Below, piece after piece: positions 24,116-35,755 of a stretch of 64,000 nt of DNA; within the stretch, counting starts at the first letter, position 1; each line of letters starts with the position of its first letter. The DNA is taken from positions 57,314,422-57,378,421 of the forward strand of contig JAKGHH010000004.1 of NCBI GenBank assembly GCA_022828595.1, written 5' to 3'. Both the position numbers and the translations under genes were made by a program. A model generated the notes under the pieces. The model was not told the origin of the DNA, did no database searches, and was given only the letters and a program-made list of their open reading frames with translations. This DNA is from Nelumbo lutea. Lineage: Eukaryota > Streptophyta > Magnoliopsida > Proteales > Nelumbonaceae.

Positions 24116-24279
24116 CACCAGATCATTTAGGTGATAGGGCTTTTGATTTACATAGGAAAGAGTATCAAGAATGGGATGATAAGAATTCTCTTGCCCGTTG
24201 CTACATCATAGCCTCCCTCAACAATCTGGTACAGAGACAATTCGATCAGATCAAAGTGTCCAAAGATATCCTAGATATC
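24116..24279 (+). pseudogene. Copia copy 1 gag, second segment
   Basis: Continues the gag after S1: HLGDRAF, then KEYQEWDDKNSLARCYIIAS, LNNLVQRQFDQIKVSKDIL. It aligns with 56592-56753 of copy 3. It is interrupted at ATATC (24275-24279) by the 16.5-kb gypsy G1 element. Confidence 0.9.
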
Positions 24280-25865
24280 TGATGTGGCTCATTATGACAC
24301 TAGCAAGTGCACTAACCGTTCAAGTAGTAAAGTAGTGAATAGAGTATCGTTCCCACGAGGATTTAGGAAACAATTACTAATACTAATTTGGTCAATTCTT
24401 ATCTAATTAACAACATAGTATAACTTTATTCAAAATCTAAAATCCTAAGCTAAAATCTAACTAAAAACATATCTCAAATGCCTTCAATTCAAGTTAGAAG
24501 AATAAGCAATAAAACCCAATTTCAAGATTCAACAATTAATCAACTTGAGTCATTCAAATAGGCCATCATTAAGCCTTGGTTTGATAAAACCCCAAGGTCA
24601 TGAACAGCCTCTCTCAAGCGCATGTTCATCCTATGCATGAGTGACGGTTCTTCTATCTCTAGCAAGAATCTAATCATTCATGCATGCATTTCTTCAAACA
24701 CATCTAAGGCATCAATTCAAATATGAATTGATTACCAGCTGAATTGTGCAAGTTATCTCTAACCATGCATGAAATTCAGTTCTTGAATAGTATATCTGAA
24801 TTCTTAGAGTCTTTCTCAAGCACTCTAAGAATTCCAAGCATTAGATCAAATTGGCCAATCTGAAAATTGAAGATCTGAATTCTCTTTCAAGCAATTCAGA
24901 TCTTACAAATCTCAGATTTGAGATTTAAGATCTGAGTTTTGAAAGATAAATTGGCTAATCTGATCTAGAATCACCCTCTATTCAAGAAACATCAAGAACA
25001 AATCAGATCCATTCGAATGAGAAATAAATTGATTACTTAATCTGAAATTTTACAGCCTTAAGTTCAACAAGAAGGAAATGAAGAGGGAGAGAGAAAATTT
25101 TACATCAAAAGAAGCTGAATTCGAACCAAAGAAAGATGAAAATAAAAAGAATTATTACATAAGATCTCTGAATCAAAATTCCCCAAATTCAAACTCACCT
25201 TTTTCTCTTCTTACCAACTTGAACTCCTTCAGCCCTTCTCCTTCTCCTTCTTGCGCCTAGCTCTTCTTCTCTCTTCTTCTCTTCAAGGTGTTCGAACCCC
25301 AAGGGATGGGAGAGCCTTGAACTCAAGCAAGTGAACACCTCTCCCCCCTCTAGAGGCCTCCTTATATAGATTTTCAAGGGAGCTCTTGCCCCTTCTTGAA
25401 GCCTCTAGAATGGGGTGTATTACACCCCCTTTGAACCTTCTAGAGTGCTCTCTCAAGAACCTTCTAAGGGTTGCCGCCCCTAGCTCCTTTGGGCTGCTAT
25501 TTGGGCTGCAATTAAGTTCCTTCTTAGCACATGTTAGCTACACTCTAGGCTATTCTTTGGGCTGAGAATGGACATCCTCTTGCTGAGCCTAAATTTTCTC
25601 CTTTCTAGGCTTCTTTCCTTAGGTTTTCCCAATGAATTAACTTGCACTACTTGGGCCAAGTTATGCTCTGTTGCTTCCATGGCTGAGCTGGGCTGAAATT
25701 GGTAATTTTTGGCCTTCTTTTCTTACCTTTTGCCTTTTTATTCTTGAATTGATTACCCCTGAAATATTTCTTGTCATTAAGCTAAATTAGGGAAAAATTA
25801 AATAAAACCGGCATAAAAATTCATGTAAAGACCTCATAAATTATAGATAAATTGTATGTTCATCA
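24280..25865 (-). repeat. G1 3' LTR
   Basis: 1586 bp, TGATGTGGCTC to TTCATCA on the plus strand. It is closely similar to 39261-40823. The small frame at 25078-25260 also occurs at 40037-40219 only because the two LTRs are copies of each other. Confidence 0.92.
25361..25369 (-). promoter_or_regulatory. Putative TATA box in G1 3' LTR
   Basis: Minus-strand CTATATAAG, the same as at 40320-40328 in the 5' LTR. Confidence 0.5.
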
Positions 25866-25880
25866 AATACCCCCACACTT
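25866..25880 (-). other. G1 polypurine tract
   Basis: Minus-strand AAGTGTGGGGGTATT borders the 3' LTR, nearly as in G3 (AAGTGTGGGGGGATT). Confidence 0.85.
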
Positions 25881-27781
25881 AAGCATTTGCTTGTCCTCAA
25901 GCAAAGACATCAGCCATAAACTGAACATTCCCCCTCTTTTGTTCTCACTATTTATTGGGTGAATTTTTAGGATAGAAATGCATTGAGTAGTCGGGGAACT
26001 TTTGTAAGTGTTTAGCTCTAATTCTTGTAAACTACCATTTGACACATGCACAAGATCCAAGGAAAGGAGAATATGAATTTCTTTATAGTCTAGTCTTTAC
26101 TCCCATTTAATATATAAATAAGCTCATTGATTGTCAAAATTAATAATCAAATTGCACTAAGTTTCACATCTGTAACTATATCTTATTGAGAGTTCAACTT
26201 TAGTATGCCCCTTTGAACCTCAGTTGTCACCATAGTTACTTATTTCTAGGGATGAGTGCATTTTATCCTCCGTCTCACTGTTTTCTTCTTCTTTTAGTGT
26301 GAGTACATTTTATGCTCCATCTCACACTTTTTTTTTTGTGTAAGTGAATTTTATGCTCCATCTCACATTGATCACATGCTTGAGGTAGAGAACAAGACTC
26401 ATGTTCTGAGCTGCTAGATTTACTATTCAGCTAAAAATAGCGGAGTCAATTTGGGCTTTGTCCTTATTGAATCTCATGTATCAGCAATTCAAATGTGCAG
26501 TAGCTTTCTTGACCATTAACAATGACTCAAGTGCTTTCATACACATGAAGGTAGTTAAGGCTAGTTATGCTGAAAGACATATTCAGCTCCCTTTTTTTCT
26601 CATGCATATACTAAGTTGGGTCATTCACAAGAATAAAAACTTAACAAATACATTGGTCTCCCTCAACTCATTGTATTCCTTCCTAAAAATCACCCAATAA
26701 ATAGAAATGAACTTGAGGGGTTCCAGTCTACTTGGATATGTCATTGCCTGCATTTGTGTGTTTGGGTGAATGAGGTGCATGGTTCCAACCCCCACACCCT
26801 AGCCTCAGGCTCACTCCCCCACACTTAAGATGAACATTGTCCTCAATGTTCCTAGTGTTAGGGAATAATAGAAAGTCCAACAAGATTAATAACAAATAAA
26901 GAGAAGGGTGTATAGACGACTCCTTGGATATTAAATTGTGTAATGGTTCTTTTGGTGGGAGGTCTCTTCTGCTAGAAATCACTTCAAACTAGAAGGAGAG
27001 ATCATAAACTATAACTAATAATAATCTAAGCCAAGCAATAAAAAGACTACTATACACAATTCCAAATAATGTAAATAATTTAACCAATCTGTAATCCTAA
27101 TCTAGCAGCAATTTATAAGGTAAAGACTAATATACAACAAAAATTTACAAGGCCAAGAAGTCTGAATTCTATCTAATAAGAAAAATTTCAAGAACAAGAT
27201 CAAAAGCCAAATATAAATTTCTTGGAATCTGATATGCAAGTGATATACAAGTGATTTACAAGATTAAAACTAGCCTAGCAGTCTAAGAGTTCTGATATAT
27301 ACAGATATGTATAGAAATGAAATCAACACCTTACCAAAGTTATTTGATCTTTTTTTCAGTTCAAGTCAGCATTCTGATTTCAGCAATGACAGTCAATGTG
27401 TATAGATCTAAACCACACTCTTTTTATATATATATGCAAGAATGCAGCTACCCTACTGAAATTAGAATAACAAACTAAATATATATATATATATATTGAA
27501 ATTTGCAAACTAGAAAAACATGGCTCCATTACTGAAACTTAGACCGGCCTTCAAGTGTGAAGTAGATCATCAATGGAAAAGAGAGCTAGCTAAATTAGCA
27601 ATGGGGTTTATTACCCATTGTTCTAAACTTAAATGAACAGAAGTAAACATATCTAACATCTACTATAAGTAGACTTGAAATCATTGCTGAATTTAGGATC
27701 TTTAGGCTGCTCTTTAGGCTCTAACCTTATAGAATCAGACCTAAAATCTTAGCTTTTGAGAACAGTTACTTACAAAAAAAA
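25881..27781 (-). repeat. G1 internal region, 3' side, non-coding
   Basis: About 1.9 kb with no recognisable protein on either strand; the open frames are short and unlike gag or pol. It contains three tandem stem-loop units (26249-26367) and a second purine-rich tract, minus-strand TTAAGTGTGGGGGAG near 26815-26829, beside CTTGAGG-type sequence. (TA)n runs lie near 27425 and 27480. It is cut at CCTAA (27782-27786) by G3. Confidence 0.75.
26249..26367 (-). repeat. Three tandem stem-loop units in the G1 3' region
   Basis: Units lie at about 26249-26280, 26296-26328 and 26338-26367. The middle one has a perfect 8-bp stem: AGTGTGAG at 26296-26303 and CTCACACT at 26321-26328, with a 17-base loop. 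In element sense the loop reads ATGGAGCATAAAATGTA. The outer units have weaker stems but a near-identical loop core (GGAGCATAAAAT, GGAGGATAAAAT). A T-run (26328-26337) separates units 2 and 3, so on the element's sense strand an A-run precedes unit 2. G3 has the same structure at 35306-35338. Confidence 0.8.
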
Positions 27782-27786
27782 CCTAA

Positions 27787-29346
27787 TGATGAGACTAAAA
27801 AGAACCCTATTTTTATCCCCTAGTTTTCATCTTTTTACATTACTTTAGCACTTAAATGGACTCATTACTCTTGTATTTCGATTCAGGGCAATAAAGAAGG
27901 CAATTGGAAGAAAACAGGGTAAATCGGGCGATTTTGCACAGTTTCGGCAACAATCAGTAATTTGGGCATAACTCTCAATTCCGAACACCGAATTGGACAA
28001 TTCAAGAAGCATTAGAAAGAAGGAAGGAAGGCCCACAACTTTTATATTGACATATTCAACTCGCATCGAGTATGAAAACGAGCTCGAAGTCAGAACAAGT
28101 TCGCAGCCAGGCCCATTTCACAACTGAATCCCAACTCGCAGAAATACCTTGAAACAACCCAAGTTATCAAAGCAGCCCGACTCGAAATCAAGAGTCAAGA
28201 GTCTCAATTTTGAATGTAATCTCCAAGGAGATAGTCTTATTAGATCTAATGTTTTGAATGTAATCCAAGAGAGATAAGAAAATTGAGATTAGATCATTAG
28301 ATAAGAGATAGGATAGGATTAGTTCAAAGAAGATCAAGACTCCCTGAAGATAGGATGATCTCCTAGAAGGAGTTGGAAAACAGCCCACTCCTATGGCTAT
28401 ATAAAAGAGGGGGGCAGACCAGCTCTAGCATCAGTCGCTCCAAGATCCAAGAGATCATCAAGAAAATCAAGAAACTCAAGAAAGCAGTTCGGCCATGGAG
28501 AAGCAAAGCATGGAGATTGTGCAAATCATGAGCAGCTAAGCTTCTTTTTCTGGTTCAAGGGGGGAGGTTCGATTGTGTCATTGTGAGGTTCTGTAGTTAA
28601 TTTATTTTCTTGCTTTCTAATTCAAGTATTCATTGATTCTTGTGCATATTTTTCACCGGATGTTGATGTTAATTAGTTTGACAAACTGAATTAATGTTGA
28701 TTTTCTTACTGCTATCCATGGTTCTGTGATTCGTAATTGTCATGAATAATGGTACAAGTAGCAATTAGGTTAATATATTTCTAGGTCAATTGTTCGTGAC
28801 AGCCTTTGACCAATGTATAAGCCTGTTTTAACCTAAAGGGAATCGATGGAACAAAATTCAATAATTGCAGCTATCTCAATTATTGTTATTTTGGTTTAAC
28901 TGTTTTCACAAAGCTTAATGCTATCATTAATTATTATGGAGCGCTATCATACCCAGTTGATTAAAGATAAGTGTTGATCGAATGCTGGGTTTGGTCAACT
29001 GATTTAGGAAAACACAAGGTTTATTATGGCTATCATAATAATAAATCAAAGGTTAAATGCTTGAATTGCAAGAATGCTGAAATTTACCTAGGATCGATGG
29101 CCAATCGATTCAACCCGAACCCTTGAACCAGAATTTGGTAAGACTGATTTTCTCTTGTTTGTTTAGTTTGATATTGCTTTCTTATTTTTTAATTTTAGTT
29201 ATTAAATTTTTCCACTCAATTATAATATCCATTCGGCTAAGAGATTATTGTTTAGCTCCCTGTGGGATTCGACCTAGTACCACTTTTGCTACAAATATTT
29301 TATTGTAGGACTAGTACTAATTTTGAGGGCTTCGACAAACCCATCA
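27787..29346 (+). repeat. G3 5' LTR
   Basis: 1560 bp, TGATGAGACTAAAAAG to GACAAACCCATCA. It differs from the 3' LTR by scattered substitutions, denser in the first 250 bases. A TATA box lies at 28398-28406. Confidence 0.95.
28398..28406 (+). promoter_or_regulatory. Putative TATA box, G3 5' LTR
   Basis: TATATAAAA followed by a GGGGGG-rich stretch. The 3' LTR has TATATAAAG at 36369-36377. Confidence 0.6.
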
Positions 29347-29352
29347 AAATTT

Positions 29353-29370
29353 TGGCACCGCTGCCGGGGA
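29353..29370 (+). other. G3 primer binding site (Asp-tRNA type)
   Basis: TGGCACCGCTGCCGGGGA lies six bases after the LTR. It differs by one base from the site of G1 (TGGCGCCGCTGCCGGGGA). Confidence 0.88.
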
Positions 29371-29593
29371 GCAACTTTAATTTCTTAGCTATTACCTTCT
29401 TTTTGTTAACCTTCTTGTTTTATGACTCATGCTTCTCAAATAGGTGAACTCAAGTGCAACCTAGAAATTGAGAGGACTACCCGTCATTTAAGGAAGGAGG
29501 TAAAGCAAAGGAAGGATTGTTCGCCTAAAAGGGTGAACTCGGATTTCGATCTACCAGCTTGTGATCTACCCAATTTTTGAAGAAGGAGAAAGA
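29371..29593 (+). other. G3 leader
   Basis: About 220 bases between the primer binding site and the first gag ATG (29594, MADRERTLRELAAP). No gene or clear signal was seen. Confidence 0.6.
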
Positions 29594-30900
29594 ATGGCTG
29601 ACAGAGAGAGGACATTGAGGGAGTTGGCTGCACCGATTATGAACCCACATATCCCACTCTTGAGGTAGCTTTTGAACTGAAATCTGGTTTAATACAATTA
29701 TTGCCTATTTTTCATGGTTTTCCAGGTGAGGACCCTCATAAGCATCTAAAGGAATTCCATGTTGTCTGTTTGAGTATGAAGCCCCAAGGTATGATCGAGG
29801 ACCAGGTAAAACTTACAGCCTTTCCATTTACTTTACGAGATAAAGCAAAGGATTGGTTACATATTCTTCCTCCCGGTTCAATACACACATGGGATGAGAT
29901 GAACAAGATGTTTTTGGATAAATACTTACTGCATCCCAGGTTGCAAACATAAGAAAAGAAATATGTAGAGTTCAGCAATTTGGTGGTGAGGCGCTATATG
30001 AATATTGGGAAAGGTTTAAACAACTTGTCGCTAGCTGTCCACACCACCAAATACCCGGACAATTGTTAATCCATACTTCTATGAAAGGATCCAGCCCATG
30101 GATAGAAGTATGGTAGATGCAGCCAGTGGAGGAGCTTTAGTGAACAAAACACCCGAAGCGGCCAGGAAATTAATTTCCAACATGGCCAAAAATTCACAGC
30201 AGTTCGGTGCAAGGACAGATGGTACCATTAGATGAGTTAATGAGGTAAGCCATGTTAATTTAGAAAATCAGATTTCAGATTTAACTGCTTTGGTTAGGCA
30301 ACTTGCTGCAGGAAAATTGCAACCAGCCAGGGTGTGTGGTATCTATTCTATCCCTAGTCATCCTACGGACATGTGTCCATCACTATAGGATGGATCGATG
30401 CAGCAAGTAAGTGCCGTAGGAGGGTTCCCGGGTCAGCCTCAATGCAAATATGACCCCTACTCCAATTACTACAATCCGGGGTGGAGGGATCATCCAAATC
30501 TAAGCTACGGGAACCAAGGAGGACAGTAGAAATATCAACCCCACTTTTTCGGTCGACAGCCTCAGTTTTCAACACCCATCACAACGCAAGGCCAACCCTC
30601 GAATTCAAGTATGTCATTAGATGATATAGTCAAGGCTCTAGCTACTAATACTCAGTAATTTCAGCAGGAAACAAGAGCCAACATTCAAAATTTGGGAAAC
30701 CAAATCAGCCAACTTGCCACTTCCATTAGCAAGATGGAGGCGCAGAGCTCCGGGAAACTACCCTAACAAGCGGTAGTTAACGCAAAAGAGAATGCAAGTG
30801 TGGTGGTGTTGAGAAGTGGAAGAGAGTTGCAGTCCCAACCAAGCTCACCATCGAAGGCAGCCAAGTAAGATGAAAGACAAGGGTCAAACAATAGCCCCAT
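29594..30900 (+). pseudogene. G3 gag (Athila-like)
   Basis: Begins MADRERTLRELAAP at 29594, then shifts frame near 29650. The capsid-like block follows: LPIFHGFPGEDPHKHLKEFH, SMKPQG, AFPFTLRDKAKDWL and PPGSIHTWDEMNKMFLDKY, up to a frameshift at about 29945. In the next frame come IRKEICRVQQF, LYEYWERFKQL and SCPHHQ, then ASGGALVNKTPEAARKLI. Further down are a Tyr/Pro/Gln-rich stretch (near 30450-30600) and QISQLATSISKMEA. No CCHC knuckle was seen. At least six stops or shifts are present. Gag of this type forms the cytoplasmic particle that packages the RNA. Confidence 0.88.
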
Positions 30901-31640
30901 TGAGGTAAAATCCGACCCCCCTCTCCCTAAAGTTACTAATGTTGTGCCACCTTTTCCTAGCAGGTTGGCCAAGTCAAGGAAAGAAGAATATGAGCAAGAA
31001 GTGCTAGAAACCTTTAGGAAGGTGGAGATCAACATTCCCTTGTTAGATGCAATCAAACAAATCCCAAAATATGCAAAATTTTTGAAAGAGTTATGCACTA
31101 ACAAGAGAAGGCTGCGAATTGATGAAAAGGTAAGAGTTGGAGAGAACGTTTCAGCCGTGATCAAGAGGACCCTGCCAGAAAAACATGCTGATCTAGGTAT
31201 ATTTACCCTACCTTGTGTGATTGGAAATAAACGAATCGAGCATGCAATGCTAGACTTATATGCATCCATTAATGCCATGCCATGCCATACTCGATTTACT
31301 GTGCATTGAGACTAGGTCCTTTGAAAGAGACTAGAGCTGTTATCCAATTAGCTGATTGTTCTAATGCCTACCCAGAAAGGATTGTTGAGGATGAATTGGT
31401 GTAGGTTAACGATTTGACATTTTCAGCTGATTTCTACATCCTGAAGATGGAAGAAGACACAACCACGAGTTCAGCCCCACTTCTATTAGGTAGGCCATTC
31501 ATGAAAACGGCCAAGACCAAAATAGATGTGGATGAGGGTACCCTCTTCGTCGAGTTTGATGGAGAGATTGTAAAATTTAATATTTTTGAAGCAATGAAAT
31601 ATCCTAATGAATGTCATTCGATCTGCTCTATTGACACCAT
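30901..31640 (+). pseudogene. G3 aspartic protease region
   Basis: PPFPSRLAKSRKEEYEQEVL and KVEINIPLLDAIKQIPKYAK lead to the protease: LPCVIGN, then AMLDLYASINAMP at 31247 on. The catalytic loop is normally D-L-G-A-S; here Gly is Tyr (DLYAS, 31253-31267), which should abolish activity. The frame shifts after 31280, and the second half appears in the 31414 frame, with LLLGRPFMKTAKTKIDV and the Athila-type AMKYPNECHSI. The enzyme would release gag and pol products inside the particle. Confidence 0.88.
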
Positions 31641-33404
31641 TGATTCGATTGTGCAGGAAGTTTTTGGAGAGGAAGACATGGATGATGAGCTGGAATACAA
31701 GGCACAATCAGACAGGGAAGAGGAGATCGATGCATCCTATGATACTTTGGAACCGGAACAAGAGGTAAATAATTCTGATGTGCAATCGAAAATTTCTCAC
31801 ACAAGGTTACTGCCCTCTGTTTTGCAGGCTCCAAAACTGGAACTAAAGACCCTACCTGATCACCTGAAATATGCATACTTGGGCGAAAAAGAGACACTGC
31901 TTGTGATCATTGCAAAAGGGTTGACTGAGGAGCAAGAGGAGAGGCTCATCAAAGTCCTAAAGGACCATAAGGAGGCGATTGGCTGGACCCTAGCCGACAT
32001 AAAGGGGGTCAGCCCCTTGATTTGCATGCATAGGATCCTTTTGAAAGATGGTGCCAAACTGGTTAGAGAACCACAAAGAAAACTCAACCCGGTAATGAAA
32101 GAGGTAGTAATGAAGGAAGTACTTAAACTGTTAGATGAAGGGATAATTTATCCAATTTTGGATAGTAAATGGGTAAGTCCTATTCATGTTGTACCTAAGA
32201 AAACTGGGATTATTGTAGTAAAAAATGAAAATAATGAACTAATTCCCATGAGGGTACAAATTGGCTGGTGAATGGTAATAGATTTTTGAAAACTTAACTT
32301 GGCCAATCGAAATGACCATTTTCCTTTACCCTTCATCGATTAGATGCTAGAGCGATTAGCAAGTAAGTCCTTCTTTTGTTTTCTTGATGGGTTCTCAGGG
32401 TATTATCAGATTGTTATTAAGCAGGAGGACTAGGAGAAAACAACATTCACTTATCCACTCGGCACCTTTGCCTACAAACGAATGCCCTTTGGTTTGTGTA
32501 GCGCTCCGGGCACTTTTCAAAGATGCATGATGAATATATTTTCTGATTTTATTGAAAAATGCATTGAAGTGTTCATGGATGATTTTACTGTTTATGGTGA
32601 TTCGTTTGATGACTGCCTAAATAGTTTAAGTAAAATTCTGAATCAATGTGTGAAAACAAATCTTGTCTTAAACTATGAAAAATGCCACTTTATGGTGAAG
32701 GAAGGCATTGTGTTGGGACATGTCATTTCAGCTAGAGGAATAGAGGTCAACAAGGCCAACATTGATTTGACTGTGAGCTTACCCTACCCTACAAATGTTA
32801 GGGAGGTTCGTTCCTTTCTTGGACATGCAGGGTTTCATCGCAGGTTCATCAAGGATTTTTCAAAAATTTCCCTACCATTGTCCAATTTGCTGCAAAAGGA
32901 TGTGCGTTTCGATTTTGGTGATGAGTGCAAGGAAGCATTTGACAAGCTTAAGAATTTATTAACAATTGCACCCATTCAACCACTCGATTGGAACTTGCCC
33001 TTTGAGATCATGACCGATGCAAGCAACTATGCGGTAGGTGCTGTTCTAGGTCAACGAATTGATGGGAGGAGCCATGTCATCTACTATGCTTCCAAAACAT
33101 TGAATACGCACAGAGCAACTAAACAACTACTGAAAAGGAGCTACTAGCTATTGTGTTTGCTTTAGACAAATTTAGATCATATTTTCTTGGCTCTAAAGTA
33201 ATTGTATTTTCTAACCATGCAACTTTGAAATACCTACTAGGAAAGGAGTCAAAACCGAGGTTGATAAGGTGGATATTCTTGCTCCAAGAGTTTGATTTAG
33301 AGATCAAGGATCAAAAGGGAGCTGAAAACTCGGTGGCGGATCACCTAAGTAGGTTGGTGAAAGATGAGGACTCCTCACCCATCTGTGAGTTGTTTCCTGA
33401 TGAG
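31641..33404 (+). pseudogene. G3 reverse transcriptase and RNase H
   Basis: The connection to RT begins LPDHLKYAYLGE, KEAIGWTLADIKG, LDEGIIYPILDSKWVSPIHVVPKK. Stops lie near 32270, 32287, 32341 and 32430. The catalytic half is open at 32482-33147: MPFGLCSAPGTFQRCM, the active site VFMDD (FMDD at 32572-32583), LGHVISARGIEV and VRSFLGHAGFHRRFIKDFS. RNase H has FEIMTDASNYAVGAVLGQ. A one-base shift near 33119-33125 moves on to [20 protein letters not shown] and VADHLSRL. Order and spacing are those of Ty3/gypsy pol. It is inactive because of the breaks. Confidence 0.93.
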
Positions 33405-34735
33405 TAGCTATTTCACATGAGAGGTATGGTTCCATGGTATGCTGATATTGTGAACTACTTGGTCACTGGATTCTTGCCTAATGACCTTAGCAAATCCATG
33501 AAAAACAAAATCAGGTATGAGGCAAAATATTATGTATGGGACGAACCTTATCTATGGAAATTTTGTTCTGATCAAATGATTAGGAGGTGTGTCCCTGAGG
33601 AAGGGTAGATGTTGATTCTAGTTTTTTGTCATAATTATGCTTGTAGTGTACATTTTGGGCCAAAGAGGATTGCTCGAAAGGTCTTGGATAGTGGGTGGCT
33701 GTATTGGGCAACCCTATTTAGAGATGCATACTTGTTCTGTAAAATTGTGATAGATGTCAGCAAACAGGTACACTATCTCATAGGAATGAGATGCCCCAAA
33801 CTCCCATTCTTATATGTGAAATATTTTATGTTTGGGGTATTGATTTCATAGGACCCTTTCCTCCCTCTTGTGGTTTTTTTTATATACTTTTGGCAGTCGA
33901 TTATGTCTCAAAATGGGTGGAAGCCAAAGCCACAAAGACTGATGATTCTAAATGTGTTGTAGGATTTATCAAGTCTAACATCTTCAATAGGTTTGGCATT
34001 CCTCGAGCCATCATAAGCGATCAAGGGACCCACTTCTGCAATAGAACCGTCGAAGCCTTGTTGAGAAGGTATGGGGTGCATCACCGAATCGCCACTGCCT
34101 ATCACCCCCAGACTAACAAGCAAGCTGAAATTTCTAATAGAGAGGTAAAATCCATCTTGGAAAAGATGGTGAATCTGAGAAGGAAGGATTGGAGCCTACG
34201 CCTGGACGATGCTCTCTGGGCATATCGAACAGTTTACAAAACCCTAATAGGGATGTCCCCTTAGAGGTTAATTTTTGGCAAATCTTGCCACCTGCCGGTG
34301 GAAATTGAACATAGGGCCTATTGGGCAATCAAACGATGCAATATGAATATGGAAGAAGTCGGGAAGGAAAGGAAACTCCAGTTGCAAGAGCTGGAAGAGT
34401 TGAGGTTAGAGGCATATGAAAATTCAAGAATCTACAAAGAAAAAACCAAATTATTTTATGACAATGTACTCTTAAGAAAACAATTTAAAATTGGACAAAA
34501 TGTCTTATTGTACAATTCTTGACTCCAACTCATGCCAGGTAAGCTGCGTTCCAAGTGGATGGATCCATTTATTGTGACTAATGTATTTCTTTATGGTGTA
34601 GTAGAGATCATAAGTCTCGACACAGGTAAGATCTTCAAGGTGAATGGGCATCGATTGAAGTTGTTCCACGAGGATGCAAATGTCTCATCTACGGTAGACA
34701 TCTCGTTGGACATTCCTCGGTATTCATTAGATTAA
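33405..34735 (+). pseudogene. G3 integrase
   Basis: The N-terminal zinc-binding part is damaged: FCHNYACSVHFGPKR holds the His pair, but the Cys pair normally near DAYLFC is reduced to one. The core shows the catalytic triad: Asp in FGVLIS/GIDFIGP (two frames around 33840), Asp in IISDQGTHF, and Glu 35 residues later in [11 protein letters not shown] stop follows GMSP near 34262. The C-terminal part is CHLPVEIEHRAYWAIKRC, then KLRSKWMDPFIV and VNGHRLKLFHED. Integrase would insert the cDNA in the nucleus. Confidence 0.92.
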
Positions 34736-35740
34736 AGGAGCAGAGGAGAACGTCGAGCATAATGACATTAAACAATTGCACTTGTGGGAGGCAACCCATT
34801 GTGTTTAGTTAGTTTTGTTATTTTGTTTGGTTTTGATTTTTGTGTTTAGCAGGAACCCAACAAGACGAACAGGGAAGTACCCCCAAATCCTTCTACTTCA
34901 TGCATAAGCACATACATTGGGGACAATGTACAAGTTAAGTGTGGGGAGATTAGGGAAATTTTATGGAATTTGGATAACCATAGCATGCTTCAATCATCAC
35001 TTTTTTTAACCTTGCCTTTTGAAATTTTTGCTCCCTAGAAGCTTATTCTTGAACGATTTCAACTTATTAGGAATCATGTGCCTGGGCTGAATAGATAGGA
35101 TAGGATGCAAGCATGACTAACTGAATCATTCTTGGCTGCATATGGTACCTCATGATTTTAATCGATCAATAGGCAAGATGCCTAAAGGCTTGATTATTCT
35201 AGAACTTGCTGTGTTAGGCATATTGAGACCACGATCAATGAATTTATGGATCAGGCGGTGAGACCCTGTGATTCTTGTGCATAAAAAAAAAAAAAAAAGA
35301 AAGCAAGGGTGAGATGTAGCGTAAAATGCACTCACCCTAGAACCCCAACCCCATTCTCACCTTCAGATCTTTGGAATTCATACTAAGTAGTGGAGATGTG
35401 ATACATAGCAAGCTTATGGCAATAAGCACACCTTGTTTTGATTTAAAGAAAGGTAATTGAATCTGGCTAAATTGGTTTGTTAAAATAAATGAGCATCCAT
35501 TCAGTCCAAAGTGTTTCAGATGGGAAGGCTTGTCTCCTTGACTACCGATTTAACTTGGGACCATGAGGAATGGTGATTTGCAATCCAAAGGGAAGAAAGA
35601 GATGAAAGGGGGAAGGTTACTAAGACTGGACTGAAGCATGCAATGGACCAGGCCTCATATAGAGAAAAAGAAGAGAGATTCAATAGTTAGTTTCTCTTGT
35701 TTTGCTTGAGTTTTTCCTTGCCCGAGGATGGGCAAAGTTT
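34736..35740 (+). other. G3 3' untranslated region
   Basis: About 1 kb without protein, where some Athila elements have an env-like gene. GTGGGAGGCAACCC at 34783 is the post-pol motif shared with G2 (13821). An A-run (35283-35298) leads to a perfect stem-loop at 35306-35338. Confidence 0.7.
35306..35338 (+). other. Stem-loop with 8-bp stem and 17-base loop
   Basis: AGGGTGAG (35306-35313) pairs perfectly with CTCACCCT (35331-35338). The loop is ATGTAGCGTAAAATGCA. It lies about 420 bases before the polypurine tract, just after an A-run. It is the counterpart of the G1 units at 26249-26367. Confidence 0.8.
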
Positions 35741-35755
35741 AAGTGTGGGGGGATT
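35741..35755 (+). other. G3 polypurine tract
   Basis: AAGTGTGGGGGGATT directly before TGATGAGACT of the 3' LTR. Confidence 0.9.

Noticed and set aside
26249..26367. CRISPR-like array of three repeats
   Set aside because: Plant retrotransposon context, imperfect units, simple-sequence spacers and no cas genes; better explained as stem-loop repeats.
30763..31278. 171-codon minus-strand open frame
   Set aside because: Antisense of the G3 gag-protease region; the plus strand carries the recognisable protein.
34736..35740. Env-like gene in G3
   Set aside because: Athila relatives can have one here, but all frames are short, with no signal peptide or membrane segment.
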